A stretch of DNA of 38,491 nt from Pseudanabaena sp. lw0831. Lineage in GTDB: Bacteria; Cyanobacteriota; Cyanobacteriia; Pseudanabaenales; Pseudanabaenaceae. Shown piece after piece: positions 18,800 through 27,601 of this stretch; within the stretch, counting starts at the first letter, position 1; each line of letters opens with the position of its first letter. The stretch lies in the NCBI RefSeq assembly GCF_016584665.1, contig NZ_BBJB01000102.1:1-38491 (forward strand), given 5' to 3'. The notes under the pieces were generated by a model. The model worked only from the letters and a program-made list of their open reading frames with translations. It did not search any database and had not been told where the DNA came from. The translations under genes and the position numbers were made by a program.

Positions 18800-19399
18800 T
18801 TAGACTGTGACGCTTAATCCTTTTAGGAAGTTTCTCAGCAAGTCTTTGCCTGCTTCAGTCAAGATGCTTTCAGGATGGAATTGTACGCCCTGAACGTGAG
18901 GATATTGTTTGTGTCGGACTCCCATGATTATGTCATCTTCAGTCCATGCTGTAACTTCAAGTACATCTGGACAGTTGTGACGATCAATAACCAAACTGTG
19001 GTAGCGAGTTGCGGTAAAAGGATTGGCTAGTCCTGCCAAAATACCGACTCCCGTATGATAAATTTGTGATGTCTTGCCATGCATTAAGTAAGGTGCGGAG
19101 ACAACTTTGCCACCATACATCAAACCCATACTCTGATGTCCGAGACATACGCCTAATATCGGAGTATTTACGTCCATTTCCCGAATAATATCTAGGGATA
19201 CCCCTGCTTCTTCAGGGCGACCAGGTCCTGGTGAAATTACGACTCCTGAGGGTCGAAGTTGTTTAACTTCTTCGATGCTTATTTCGTCATTTCGTTTAAC
19301 TATAATTTCGCCTAATGTACGGAATTCGGGTAATAATTCCCCAAGGTACTGTACAAGGTTATAGGTAAAGCTGTCGTAATTGTCGATAACGAGAATCAT
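18800..19399 (-). CDS. trpG: Anthranilate synthase component II (glutamine amidotransferase)
   Basis: A 199-residue class I glutamine amidotransferase that supplies ammonia for anthranilate (tryptophan pathway) and possibly for 4-amino-4-deoxychorismate (folate pathway). The opening [20 protein letters not shown] and [11 protein letters not shown] are diagnostic. The triad is C85 (GVCLGHQ), H175 and E177 (FHPES). The length is normal. It stands alone here with no trpE or pabB beside it, as is usual in cyanobacteria, so its use in tryptophan or folate synthesis cannot be separated from sequence. Confidence 0.95.
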   Translation of the reverse strand: MILVIDNYDSFTYNLVQYLGELLPEFRTLGEIIVKRNDEISIEEVKQLRPSGVVISPGPGRPEEAGVSLDIIREMDVNTPILGVCLGHQSMGLMYGGKVVSAPYLMHGKTSQIYHTGVGILAGLANPFTATRYHSLVIDRHNCPDVLEVTAWTEDDIIMGVRHKQYPHVQGVQFHPESILTEAGKDLLRNFLKGLSVTV

Positions 19400-19528
19400 G
19401 TTTACAGGGCTTGTATTTGTGAAGCTTATTTATAAAGCTTTGGGATTAATAGCGATCGCTAATTTCTTACTCAAATTTAGCTTTCTCAATTTAACATTCT
19501 TTATCAAGAATTCAGACCAGAAAAGATT

Positions 19529-20443
19529 ATGAAACCAGTTTTGGGAGTTTTCGCGTCGGTCTTAGTAGTTGGTTTGAGTTGTGCAGATTTAGCAATCGCG
19601 CAACTGCGTGAAAAACCACCGCAAAAAGTTCAGATCCAGCAACAGATTGTTGTTCCGCCTAACGAAACTGCCGATCAGCTTTTAGAACGTGGGAATGCTT
19701 ATGTGCGTTTGGGGAATTTGGAGGGGGCGGTGGTGATTTTTCGGGCTGCGATCAAGAAAAACCCTGAACTCACGGCTGCGCATTACAACCTTGGTCTGGC
19801 TTACGCGCAGGGGGGCAAACTCAAAGAAGCAATTCATTCTTTTCAACGAGCAACCAGACTCGATCCAAAGTTTGCGATCGCTTACAGTAATTTAGGTGCA
19901 GCCCAGTTGCAGTCAGGAGATCCTAATCAAGCCATATCTAATTTACAAAAAGCCGTTCGTCTCGATCCAAAACTTTCAGTTGCCTATTACAATCTCGGTC
20001 TAGCATTTAAAGACAAAAAAGATATAAACAATGCGATCGCCAATCTCAATCAAGCCCTAAAGCTAAATCCTCAAGCACCTGAAACGATTTATAACTTAGG
20101 TTTATTAATTCAAACGCAGGGCGATATTCAAAAGGCGATCGCTTACTATGCCAAAGCATTGCAACTGAATCCTGAATATGCAGAGGCTTATTACAATTTG
20201 GGGGCAGCTTTATTGATTCAAGGTGAAACAGAACAGGCGATCGGGCAACTGCGTAACGCTTTGCAATTCCGAAAAGACTATGCCGAGGCTTATTATACGC
20301 TTGGTGTTGCTCAGGTAAGGGCTGGACAAAAGCAAGACGCAATTCAATCTTTTATTCAAGCGCAAGCTTATTTTAATCAGCAAAAAAATCTTCAATGGGC
20401 GCAACAAAGCGATCGCCAAATTAAGCGATTACGCAGTAGTTAA
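19529..20443 (+). CDS. Secreted TPR-repeat protein, about 7 repeats
   Basis: A 304-residue protein with a signal peptide (MKPVLGVFASVLVVGLSC, cleaved near LAIAQ) and seven consecutive 34-residue tetratricopeptide repeats from about residue 48 to 290. Each repeat has the xxAYYNLGLAxxxxGxxxxAIxxxxxAxxLxP pattern. It is likely a periplasmic or membrane-facing scaffold; no enzymatic domain is present, so the partner is unknown. The larger TPR protein starting at 30579 has the same plan. A bidirectional hairpin separates it from the converging WD40 gene. Confidence 0.88.
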   Translation: MKPVLGVFASVLVVGLSCADLAIAQLREKPPQKVQIQQQIVVPPNETADQLLERGNAYVRLGNLEGAVVIFRAAIKKNPELTAAHYNLGLAYAQGGKLKEAIHSFQRATRLDPKFAIAYSNLGAAQLQSGDPNQAISNLQKAVRLDPKLSVAYYNLGLAFKDKKDINNAIANLNQALKLNPQAPETIYNLGLLIQTQGDIQKAIAYYAKALQLNPEYAEAYYNLGAALLIQGETEQAIGQLRNALQFRKDYAEAYYTLGVAQVRAGQKQDAIQSFIQAQAYFNQQKNLQWAQQSDRQIKRLRSS

Positions 20444-20447
20444 AAAT

Positions 20448-20482
20448 ATAAAAAAGGTCGAGCGAAGCACGACCTTTTTTAT
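20448..20482. terminator. Bidirectional terminator (TPR gene / WD40 gene)
   Basis: The stem aaaaaaggtcg (20450-20460) and cgacctttttt (20470-20480) is continued by GC-GAA-GC at the apex with one A-A mismatch. The stop codon of the minus-strand WD40 gene is in the right end. Confidence 0.9.
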
Positions 20483-21669
20483 GGGACACCCCATACATGA
20501 ATATTGCAATCTTCGCCGCCAGTAACTAAGGTTTGTCCATCTTGACTGAGGGCGATCGCATTGATCAGATTAACATGTCCATTGAGAACCTGAATTGGTT
20601 CACCTGTTTCTAGGTTCCACACGCGAATTTCTTTATAACTGGCGCTAATTAAGGTTTTGCCATCTCGACTAATTGTCAGAGACTTCACCCAACCCCAATG
20701 TCCTTCTAAGGTGCGAATCGCTTTACCTGTTTGCAAATCCCAAACCTTAATGCGTGTATCGAGACTGCCACTGACAAGGGTGCGTCCATCGGGACTAATC
20801 GCAAAGGAGAGAACTCGCGCCGAGTGTCCGATAAATTCCCAACGTTGTTTGCCAGAAATTAAGTCCCATACGCGGATCGTCGTGTCCCAACTGCAACTTG
20901 CTATCGCCTTACCATCTGGACTCATGGCAACAGAATCTACGAGACTTGTGTGACCGCGCAGAGTGCAAATTTCTGTCCCTGTTCTGATATCCCAAAGTTT
21001 AATCGTGGTGTCTTGGCTGCCTGTAACTAAAGTTTTGCCATCGGGCGTAATTGCCACTGAGTTGACATAGCCGATATGCCCTGTGAGCGTTAGTAGTTCT
21101 TTGCCCGATCGCGCATCCCAAAGCTTAATCGTTTTATCGCGACTGCCACTGACTAATATTCTGCCATTAGCACTGAGAGCAATGGAGGTAACAATATGGT
21201 TATGACCACGGATTGTACCAATCTGCTTATTTCCCCCTTTTCCTAAGTCCCAAACCTTGATCGTGAAGTCTGCGCCAGCGCTATATAAGATTCTGCCATT
21301 TGTTGATAAGGCAAGAGAGGCGATCGCATCGGCATGACCTTGTAGAGTATCGACGATATCAAATAGGTGATATTGACTATATTCGGCTAATGCTTGACGG
21401 ATATGAGATTCAGACCTACGCCAGAGTAATAAGAGCGCTGTGCGCTGTACTTTGAGCGATTCATCTTCTAAACCTTGCAAAACCAAGTTCAAACCTGTTT
21501 CGCCATAGTTAAGAGCTTCTCTAAGAGCGGCAATTCTGGGTGCGATCGCGGGACTAGCTAATCTTCTTTTCACCCCGTCTAAACCACCTAGCACCACAGC
21601 ACCAAGTGGCGGTGGTACTTGACCTCCGAGAACTGCATCCTGTGCGGTTGGCTTCAGCTTGGCAATCAT
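20479..21669 (-). CDS. HEAT-like N-terminus plus seven-bladed WD40 protein
   Basis: A 396-residue soluble protein. The first 95 residues contain the cyanobacterial motif AVLGGQVPPPLGAVVLGGL and a HEAT-like helical stretch (DESLKVQRTALLLL). Seven WD40 repeats follow from about residue 107 to the end, each with GH near the start and VWD, LWD or a close variant at the end, giving one complete propeller. The repeats are regular and close to one another. The role is probably protein-protein scaffolding; no kinase, NACHT or other effector domain is fused to it. It is the last gene of a minus-strand run starting at 22929. Confidence 0.9.
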   Translation of the reverse strand: MIAKLKPTAQDAVLGGQVPPPLGAVVLGGLDGVKRRLASPAIAPRIAALREALNYGETGLNLVLQGLEDESLKVQRTALLLLWRRSESHIRQALAEYSQYHLFDIVDTLQGHADAIASLALSTNGRILYSAGADFTIKVWDLGKGGNKQIGTIRGHNHIVTSIALSANGRILVSGSRDKTIKLWDARSGKELLTLTGHIGYVNSVAITPDGKTLVTGSQDTTIKLWDIRTGTEICTLRGHTSLVDSVAMSPDGKAIASCSWDTTIRVWDLISGKQRWEFIGHSARVLSFAISPDGRTLVSGSLDTRIKVWDLQTGKAIRTLEGHWGWVKSLTISRDGKTLISASYKEIRVWNLETGEPIQVLNGHVNLINAIALSQDGQTLVTGGEDCNIHVWGVP

Positions 21670-21684
21670 CTGCTCATGTTTAAG

Positions 21685-21708
21685 TAAGCACCTTGCCTAC
21701 TTATAATT
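21685..21708 (-). terminator. Short hairpin after the 96-aa gene
   Basis: TAAGTA and TACTTA pair around aGCACCTTGCc, in which GC and GC can also pair. It overlaps the 3' end of the 96-aa gene and lies before the WD40 gene. It is weak as a terminator. Confidence 0.35.
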
Positions 21709-21991
21709 CTGTAAAGGTGACAGCACAAGTGTTTGTGCCTTCGCCCATGCCCTTGTGATAAAAGGTCAGCTTGTAATTAGGAAATTTCTTGGATTTTTGC
21801 ACCATGTCGGATGCGATGAGTAACAAATGGCGATCGCTAGCTGGTAAATGCAGTAATCCGCGTTTAATCCCATTTTTGACACCATCTTCTAGGGTGTTAG
21901 TCAGCCGCGCAATTACCTTGCCTAACTCAAGGTGATCGATGACAATCTCTTCTACAGACTCATGTTCTGCCGCCGCATTTAATTCTGACAT
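21701..21991 (-). CDS. Conserved-looking hypothetical protein, 96 aa
   Basis: I do not recognise a named family. The protein is soluble, with an acidic N-terminus (AAAEHESVEEIVIDHLELGKV), a central helix-rich segment (GIKRGLLHLPASDRHLLLIASDMVQKS is split by a turn) and a strand-like end (KLTFYHKGMGEGTNTCAVTF). Codon use resembles its neighbours. It lies between the tandem pterin-synthase gene and the WD40 gene on the same strand, 31 bp before the latter, which suggests cotranscription but not a function. Confidence 0.7.
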   Translation of the reverse strand: MSELNAAAEHESVEEIVIDHLELGKVIARLTNTLEDGVKNGIKRGLLHLPASDRHLLLIASDMVQKSKKFPNYKLTFYHKGMGEGTNTCAVTFTEL

Positions 21992-22019
21992 AATAAATAT
22001 TTCTGTAACTTGATTCTCG

Positions 22020-22044
22020 GATAGGCGGATTTGCGCCGCCTATC
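22020..22044 (-). terminator. Hairpin after the tandem pterin-synthase gene
   Basis: GATAGGCGG (22020-22028) pairs with CCGCCTATC (22036-22044) over ATTTGCG. It follows the stop codon of the minus-strand gene ending at 22057. Confidence 0.7.
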
Positions 22045-22056
22045 TTAATTTTGGCT

Positions 22057-22929
22057 TTAGCTAACCTTGGCTAAAGCCTCTTCTAATGAATGCTCAATGT
22101 CAGAAAGTTGATATTCGCCGTAAACTTCGCAGGAGTTATTTGGGCTTTCAATCAACTTAATGCTGTGCAGCTTTGCGCCGATGTCGCGAATTGGCTGAGT
22201 CAAAACTTTTTGAATATAGACAGCAATATTTTCGGCGGTTGGTACAACTTCGGCAAAGTAAGGAATATCTTTATTCAAGAACGTATGATCCATTGGATCG
22301 AGTATATGTTGGTCTAAAGCTTTTTGAAAATCGCTCAAATCGGCAATCATGCCCGTGCGTGGATCAATTTCGCCAGCAATGGAAACTTCTAAATGGTAAT
22401 TATGTCCATGACCATGCACACGGGCGCATTTGCCATAGATTGCAGTATTTTCTTCGAGAGAGAGGGTATCTAGAGCGAGGCGATGGGCGGCGGAAAAGTG
22501 AGTGCTAATCGTTAAATATGCTTGCATGTCGTTACCTTTGTAATCAGCCCAGAGTTCAGGTTGTTCGTATAAGCGAATATTGACCAATGGCAGATGCGAT
22601 TCTAGTCGCTGCCAAATGACACGGGCAATATTTTCGGTAGTTGGTAAAGTTTGCTGAAACTCTTCCCATGCTTGGTTGAGATAGGAAAAATTTAATTGAG
22701 CAGTTACTTCGCGGGCAATGGTGTGTTTAACCTCTGAAAGATTTAGCACCATGCCAGTGTTGTCAATCTCTCCTTGCATCCCAACGTACAAGACATAGTT
22801 ATGTCCGTGGGGTGGAAAGTTAGTGCATAAGCCAAATTTGGCTTGATTTTCCTCGTCTGGAATTTCGGGTAGCCAGTAGCGATGACTGGCTGAAAACTCA
22901 GCACGGCGATTAATTACACATTTAGCCAT
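22057..22929 (-). CDS. Tandem 6-pyruvoyl-tetrahydropterin synthase/QueD-fold protein
   Basis: A 290-residue protein made of two complete PTPS/QueD domains, about 1-128 and 135-290. Each has the zinc histidines and the catalytic cysteine: H16 in FSASH, C35 and HGHN (41-44) in the first; H149 in FSAAH, C168 and HGHN (174-177) in the second. Single-domain QueD (about 120-140 residues) makes 6-carboxytetrahydropterin for queuosine; PTPS makes 6-pyruvoyltetrahydropterin. The two halves differ enough that they may act on different steps or form a mixed tunnel-fold oligomer. Such fusions are known in cyanobacteria, where pterins are also made as glycosides. The specificity is not decided by sequence alone. 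Confidence 0.88.
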   Translation of the reverse strand: MAKCVINRRAEFSASHRYWLPEIPDEENQAKFGLCTNFPPHGHNYVLYVGMQGEIDNTGMVLNLSEVKHTIAREVTAQLNFSYLNQAWEEFQQTLPTTENIARVIWQRLESHLPLVNIRLYEQPELWADYKGNDMQAYLTISTHFSAAHRLALDTLSLEENTAIYGKCARVHGHGHNYHLEVSIAGEIDPRTGMIADLSDFQKALDQHILDPMDHTFLNKDIPYFAEVVPTAENIAVYIQKVLTQPIRDIGAKLHSIKLIESPNNSCEVYGEYQLSDIEHSLEEALAKVS

Positions 22930-23034
22930 CAGGAATTAGCCATTAAAAACAAGGCTTAGTGAATTGTAAATTTCTCTTAATACGTTAACATTTTCAGCGA
23001 TCGCATCGAAACTCAGTATATTTATCGCGGTCGC

Positions 23035-23040
23035 TATAAT
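23035..23040 (+). promoter_or_regulatory. Candidate -10 box of the first Uma2 gene
   Basis: TATAAT lies 44 bp before the ATG at 23084. The matching -35 position is weak. Confidence 0.35.
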
Positions 23041-23083
23041 TTAGAAAGTCCCCTGCTGTCAGTGCGATCGCATTGTTTGAGCT

Positions 23084-23836
23084 ATGACACCAATTATTGC
23101 CCCCGATCTTGAGTCTATTCAACAAATTCAAGAAATACCAAAAGAAATATTTTATCCTTCTGAGGATGGTGAACCCTTGGCAGAGACTTCTGTTCATGCT
23201 GATGCAATCATTGCGACGGTTGCCGTTTTACGCAATTATTTAGCCGAAAAGTTTGCAGAGCGATCGCCTGTTGTCCTTGCCGATCAGTTTTTGTATTACG
23301 CGCAGGGTTTTTCCAGATTGCGGGTTGCTCCTGATGTGATGGTGATTTTTGACATTCCGCAGCAGCCCTATGACAACTACAAAATTTGGGAAACAGGGAA
23401 AGTCCCCAGCATTATTTTAGAGATGACTTCGGCGAGTACACAAGCTCACGACCAAGCCAAAAAGCGGGAGCTTTACGAAAGTATCGGTGTGCAGGAATAT
23501 TGGCTTTTTGATCCTAAAGGTGAATGGATAACCGAAAAATTGCGCGGCTACCGTCGTCAAGCCAATCTGCCAGAAAATGAGGAGGCATCTCTGGTTTACG
23601 ATGCGATCGCTGATGGCTTGAGTCAAGTTTTAGGATTGCGTCTCGAAGTCGAAGATTCTCTGATTAATTTTTATCGACAAGATAATGGTGAAAAATTGTT
23701 GATTCCCAGTGAGCTATTTGCTGCCTTACAGGAACAAACTCAACGTGCCGAATCTGCGGAAGAACGGGCTAGACTGGCTGAATTAGAGGCTCAAAAATTA
23801 CGCGATCGCCTAGCAACATTGGGTATCGAAGCATAA
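23084..23836 (+). CDS. Uma2 family (DUF820) endonuclease-fold protein with coiled-coil tail
   Basis: A 250-residue member of the Uma2/DUF820 family, which has a PD-(D/E)XK nuclease fold and is greatly expanded in cyanobacteria; cellular targets are unknown. The active-site region is visible as RVAPDVMVIFD, PSIILEMTSAST and KRELYESIGVQEYWLFDP, supplying the Asp, Glu and Lys positions. The last 45 residues (EQTQRAESAEERARLAELEAQ and onward) form a charged coiled coil common in this subfamily. It is a monocistronic gene with its own promoter candidate, followed by a long-loop inverted repeat. Confidence 0.88.
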   Translation: MTPIIAPDLESIQQIQEIPKEIFYPSEDGEPLAETSVHADAIIATVAVLRNYLAEKFAERSPVVLADQFLYYAQGFSRLRVAPDVMVIFDIPQQPYDNYKIWETGKVPSIILEMTSASTQAHDQAKKRELYESIGVQEYWLFDPKGEWITEKLRGYRRQANLPENEEASLVYDAIADGLSQVLGLRLEVEDSLINFYRQDNGEKLLIPSELFAALQEQTQRAESAEERARLAELEAQKLRDRLATLGIEA

Positions 23837-23857
23837 AAAAGAAACCTGTAAACGCCC

Positions 23858-23924
23858 AGATCTCCGACTTTTTCTTTGCGATCGGCAGATCATTCTCATT
23901 AGTCACAAAAAAAGTCGGAGATCT
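23858..23924. repeat. Inverted repeat with long loop downstream of Uma2
   Basis: AGATCTCCGACTTTTT (23858-23873) is repeated exactly as its complement at 23909-23924 with 35 nt between. It may act as a terminator for the Uma2 gene, but the loop is much longer than in the other hairpins of this window. Confidence 0.75.
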
Positions 23925-24030
23925 CAATCTCTGCTTTTCAGGTGTTTTTAGGCTTAGTTACTTAACAACTATTACGGACAATTTAGGAGAATCATCGTAA
24001 AATCAATCTAAAAATCTGGGAATAGCTGCT

Positions 24031-25335
24031 ATGACCTCTACGGCGAAAAACTTTGCTGGTCAAAACTTGCGGGGTATGTCTTTTAAGGGGCAAGACCTCT
24101 CAGGAGCAGACTTTAGTGACACCGATCTGCGGGGCGCAAATTTTACAGGTGCGACTTTGATCGGGGCAAATTTCTCTAAGGCTGAGACTGGCGTGCAGAA
24201 GCGATGGGTGGCATTTCAGTTAGTTATTTCCTTCTTTCTGTCGGAATTGGCAGGAATTCTAGTTGCTTATACTGGTGTATGGGTAACCATATTTTTCGCC
24301 CCTCGCTATATCCCAAGCTCTAGGATCGCCACTGGTATAGTAATGATCATCACTCTTATGATCATTATCTTTGCCATTGTTCAACAGGGATTTACAGTGA
24401 AGGCTTTCGGTACAATGACATGGGCATTTGCCTTAGTAGCATTTGCATTTGCATTGTCAGGTGCAGATCCCTTGGTAGTATTATTTGCAGGGGCAGTAGT
24501 AGCATTGGCAGTAGTGGTATTTTCAGTGGCTTTGGCATTGTCCGAAGCAGGATCATTTGTAGCGTGGTTAGGGTCATTTTTAGGAGTATTGCAAGGAGCA
24601 TTGGTCGGCGCAGTGGCAGTGTCATGGTCAGGGGCTGGGTCATTTGATTTTGCATTGGTAGGGGCTGGGGTAGGGGCAGTGGTGACGGTATTACTCAGTG
24701 CTTATACTGCTGGGAGAGCTTTAAAAGGCGATCCTAAGTTCGATGAATTACTGAAGTTTATTGTTGGCTTTGCCAGCATCGGCGGTACAAGTTTTTGTGG
24801 TGCAGATTTAACTAAAGCTAACTTTACAAAGGCATATCTCAAAAGTAGCGATTTTCGCAATTCTCGTAAGCAGAGTACAAACTTGACTCGTATTATTTGG
24901 AATCAAGCAAAAGAACTAGACCGATCGCGTTTAGGAACATCAATTCTTGCTAACCCCGAAGTACGTGAACTATTAGTCACAGGCAAACCCAACCAAACCC
25001 AATCTTACGAAGGCTTAAACCTGCGTGGCGCAAACCTTGACGGAGCTTATTTAAAAGAAGTCAACTTCAAACGCGCCATCCTCAGCGAAGCAAGTTTTCG
25101 GAGTGCTAATCTCGAATCGGTAAACCTCACCGAAACCCAAACCATTGGCACAGATTTCACAGGCGCACAAATGACAGGCGTATGCCTAGAAGGTTGGAGC
25201 TATGACCACACCACCAAACTTGATGGTGTCGATTGTCGCTTTGTCTTCGATCTAGAGCATCCCAATGCTAAAGGAGATCGCGAACGCCGCCCCCACGATC
25301 CAGACAAAGATTTTGATCAAGGTGAGTTTAATTAA
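24031..25335 (+). CDS. Pentapeptide repeat - multi-helix membrane - pentapeptide protein
   Basis: A 434-residue protein. Residues 8-50 are pentapeptide repeats (A(D/N)LxG type), about 57-235 form five to seven hydrophobic helices rich in Ala, Val, Gly and Ser, and about 258-385 are further pentapeptide repeats. The C-terminus VCLEGWSYDHTTKLDGVDC followed by RRPHDPDKDF is typical of a cyanobacterial family. In relatives I remember, that segment is followed by an additional effector-like region; here the frame stops at DQGEFN, so this may be a short or truncated member. The function is unknown; the layout suggests two quadrilateral helices joined through a membrane hub. Confidence 0.85.
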   Translation: MTSTAKNFAGQNLRGMSFKGQDLSGADFSDTDLRGANFTGATLIGANFSKAETGVQKRWVAFQLVISFFLSELAGILVAYTGVWVTIFFAPRYIPSSRIATGIVMIITLMIIIFAIVQQGFTVKAFGTMTWAFALVAFAFALSGADPLVVLFAGAVVALAVVVFSVALALSEAGSFVAWLGSFLGVLQGALVGAVAVSWSGAGSFDFALVGAGVGAVVTVLLSAYTAGRALKGDPKFDELLKFIVGFASIGGTSFCGADLTKANFTKAYLKSSDFRNSRKQSTNLTRIIWNQAKELDRSRLGTSILANPEVRELLVTGKPNQTQSYEGLNLRGANLDGAYLKEVNFKRAILSEASFRSANLESVNLTETQTIGTDFTGAQMTGVCLEGWSYDHTTKLDGVDCRFVFDLEHPNAKGDRERRPHDPDKDFDQGEFN

Positions 25336-25514
25336 CGCTACAGCGAAACCCTCAACGTCTTCCAGTTAAAGTTAGTCCAACCTTTCAAAATGAGGCTAAA
25401 ATTTAGAAATTGTGGCGGGAATGCTTTGCCCCTAAGTGTCTATATATACGATCGCAACTCTCTGATTGATCGCGCTATTATTAACGTGATTTCAAGCAAC
25501 GATGGAAAAAGATT

Positions 25515-26483
25515 ATGGACATATTGTTTAGCTTTGTAATTGGTGCGGGTGTCTTTTTTGGTATTGGCAGTTCATCTTTTAAAATCGTTAACCAAGGTGA
25601 AGAAGCCCTAGTTGCATCCTTTGGTAAATACAAACGCAAACTGCCTGCTGGCCCCCATTTTATCTTGCCCTTTATTGATACCGTCAGTTATAGAGGATCA
25701 ATCAAAGAGCAAGTCCTAGATATTCCACCGCAACAATGTATTACTCGCGATAACGTGTCGATTGCCGCCGATGCGGTTGTGTACTGGCGCGTAGTTGATA
25801 TGGAGAAAGCCTACTATCGTGTTGATAACTTGCGTCAAGCGATGACAAATATTATTTTGACGCAGATTCGGGCTGAGCTGGGCAATTTAGAGCTTGATGA
25901 AACATTTACAGCGAGAAACAAGATCAATGAAGTTTTGTTGCAAGATCTTGATGAAGCTACTGACCCTTGGGGCGTGAAAGTAACGCGGGTGGAGTTGCGC
26001 GACATCTTGCCTGCTAAAGCTGTGCAGGAAGCTATGGAAATGCAAATGACGGCGGAACGTAAAAAACGAGCCGTAATTCTCACGTCCGAGGGCGATCGCG
26101 AGTCAGCAATTAACAAGGCAAAAGGTTTAGCGGATTCGCAGTTACTTAATGCTGAAGCTTCACAAAAGTCTGCCATCTTAGAAGCAGAGGGGCAGAAGCA
26201 GTCACGAATTTTGCGGGCTGAAGCGGAGCGTCAGGAGCAGGTACTTAAAGCGCAAGGAACATCTCAGGCGATGCAGGTATTATTGCAATCGATGAAGGGC
26301 AATCCTCAATCTCAGGAGGCCCTGCAATTTTTGCTAGCTCAAAGCTATATTTCCATGGGAACGACGATTGGCTCCAGTGGCAGTAGCAAAGTGATGTTTA
26401 TGGATCCGCGATCGCTGCCTTCAACTCTAGAAGGGCTTAAATCAATAGTTGATATCCCAGAGGCTGGAGATTGGACTAAATAA
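25515..26483 (+). CDS. SPFH/Band 7 (stomatin-prohibitin-like) membrane protein
   Basis: A 322-residue stomatin/paraslipin-type protein. An N-terminal hydrophobic anchor (about 3-20) is followed by the SPFH domain ([48 protein letters not shown]) and a long helical region rich in Ala, Glu and Gln (about 175-260) that mediates oligomerisation. Proteins of this kind form large membrane rings and organise microdomains; the Synechocystis relative is Slr1128. No NfeD partner is adjacent. It ends in a terminator shared with the converging cyanophycinase gene. Confidence 0.9.
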   Translation: MDILFSFVIGAGVFFGIGSSSFKIVNQGEEALVASFGKYKRKLPAGPHFILPFIDTVSYRGSIKEQVLDIPPQQCITRDNVSIAADAVVYWRVVDMEKAYYRVDNLRQAMTNIILTQIRAELGNLELDETFTARNKINEVLLQDLDEATDPWGVKVTRVELRDILPAKAVQEAMEMQMTAERKKRAVILTSEGDRESAINKAKGLADSQLLNAEASQKSAILEAEGQKQSRILRAEAERQEQVLKAQGTSQAMQVLLQSMKGNPQSQEALQFLLAQSYISMGTTIGSSGSSKVMFMDPRSLPSTLEGLKSIVDIPEAGDWTK

Positions 26484-26517
26484 AAAAAGGCTCGCAAAGC
26501 GAGCCTTTTTTTATTTA
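26477..26517. terminator. Perfect 19-bp bidirectional terminator containing both stop codons
   Basis: Arms 26477-26495 and 26499-26517 are exact complements over AAA (apex gctcgc-AAA-gcgagc), with runs of seven A and seven T. The SPFH stop (26481-26483) and the cyanophycinase stop (26515-26517) both lie inside it. Confidence 0.95.
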
Positions 26518-27453
26518 TACCGATGGACTAATGGGAATGCGCTTGAGCATGTGATATTTACAGCCTGCGGCAAGAATATGTACTCGCAAGTTATGGATTG
26601 TTAAAGGTGCAGCACCACTAACCCATAGTTGATTGCTGTAGGAAACCTCGCCAGGATCGACTACGGTGACAGTACCACGACCCAAAACGCGCATAGTATT
26701 GTTTGGCTCAAAAATTGCCACCGTATCTTCATCAATACCGATGCCAATTTTGTCTGGATGTGCAGCGATCGCAGTCATCAGACGGGCCATCCGATTACGG
26801 TTATGAAAGTGCTGATCGACGATGATTTCAGGCAAAATATTTAAGCCAGTGCTCATATTTACAAGTTCCTTATGAGGGGACTCGCCACTACTGCCTCCTG
26901 AAATCATGTGATAACCCATAGCAGCCGCACCTGCACTTGTCCCAGCTAAAACTATCCGCTTTTGATCAATGCGTTTGGCGATCGTGATTGCAAAGGGAGT
27001 ATCAGCAATCAAGCCACATAAACGCAACTGGTCGCCGCCAGTCATGAAAATGCCTGTAAACCGATCTACTAGAGCCTCGGCTTCGGGATAGTCATCATGA
27101 GGACGTTCACGAATATCTAATACTTCAACTACACTTGCACCAAGTTCAGTAAAAATATCATGATAAATCCTCCCGATAATATCAGGTTCTCTTGAGGCGC
27201 ATGGAATTATAGCAATGCGAGCTTGGGAGCCACCAGAACTTTCTACAAAGGCTTTGAGAATTTTGCGGTCTTGGACTTTATCCTCTCCACCACCAATTAC
27301 CATTACCGCCGACTTAATAATTTGAGTCATGCCCCTATCTATTGCCACATCTTCATCTAAATTCAGCATATTAGCAGATTGGTCAACAAATTTTTTGAGG
27401 CGGTTAATTAGGCTAACGCCTTGACTCAGTTTTTGCTCTTGCTGACTCGCCAA
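26515..27453 (-). CDS. cphB: Cyanophycinase
   Basis: A serine-type exopeptidase that releases beta-Asp-Arg dipeptides from the storage polymer cyanophycin. Diagnostic features are IGGGEDKVQDRKIL, PCASREPDIIG, FMTGGDQLRLCGL, the nucleophile S173 in GTSAGAAAMG and DQHFHNRNRMARL. The frame starts with TTG at 27453, 12 nt after a good GGAGG, and has an extra 45 residues at the N-terminus compared with the usual enzyme. ATG codons at 27369 and 27330 are alternatives. cphA, often adjacent to cphB, is not on either side, so cyanophycin synthesis genes must lie elsewhere if present. Confidence 0.94.
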   Translation of the reverse strand: MASQQEQKLSQGVSLINRLKKFVDQSANMLNLDEDVAIDRGMTQIIKSAVMVIGGGEDKVQDRKILKAFVESSGGSQARIAIIPCASREPDIIGRIYHDIFTELGASVVEVLDIRERPHDDYPEAEALVDRFTGIFMTGGDQLRLCGLIADTPFAITIAKRIDQKRIVLAGTSAGAAAMGYHMISGGSSGESPHKELVNMSTGLNILPEIIVDQHFHNRNRMARLMTAIAAHPDKIGIGIDEDTVAIFEPNNTMRVLGRGTVTVVDPGEVSYSNQLWVSGAAPLTIHNLRVHILAAGCKYHMLKRIPISPSV

Positions 27454-27559
27454 TGGTTTGTATAACCTCCATTGATGCTTACACGGTTAGCAATAAGGCT
27501 AAACCTTGTCAGATTGTATAACTTTTGTGCAGTTAAAGACCAGTATTTCATCAAGTCAC

Positions 27560-27596
27560 TACAAAATAAGTGGAGGCTTTGTCCCCTCATTTTGTA
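27560..27596 (-). terminator. Hairpin after the DUF4327 gene
   Basis: tacaaaataagtgg (27560-27573) pairs with cccctcattttgta (27583-27596) with two mismatches, over a loop of 9 nt. It follows the minus-strand stop at 27602. Confidence 0.5.
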
Positions 27597-27601
27597 ATTA
27601 C

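Noticed and set aside
24392-24655. Open frames on both strands over the membrane region of the pentapeptide protein
   Set aside because: Low-complexity, Ala/Val/Gly-rich codons of the real gene produce long shadow frames in other frames.
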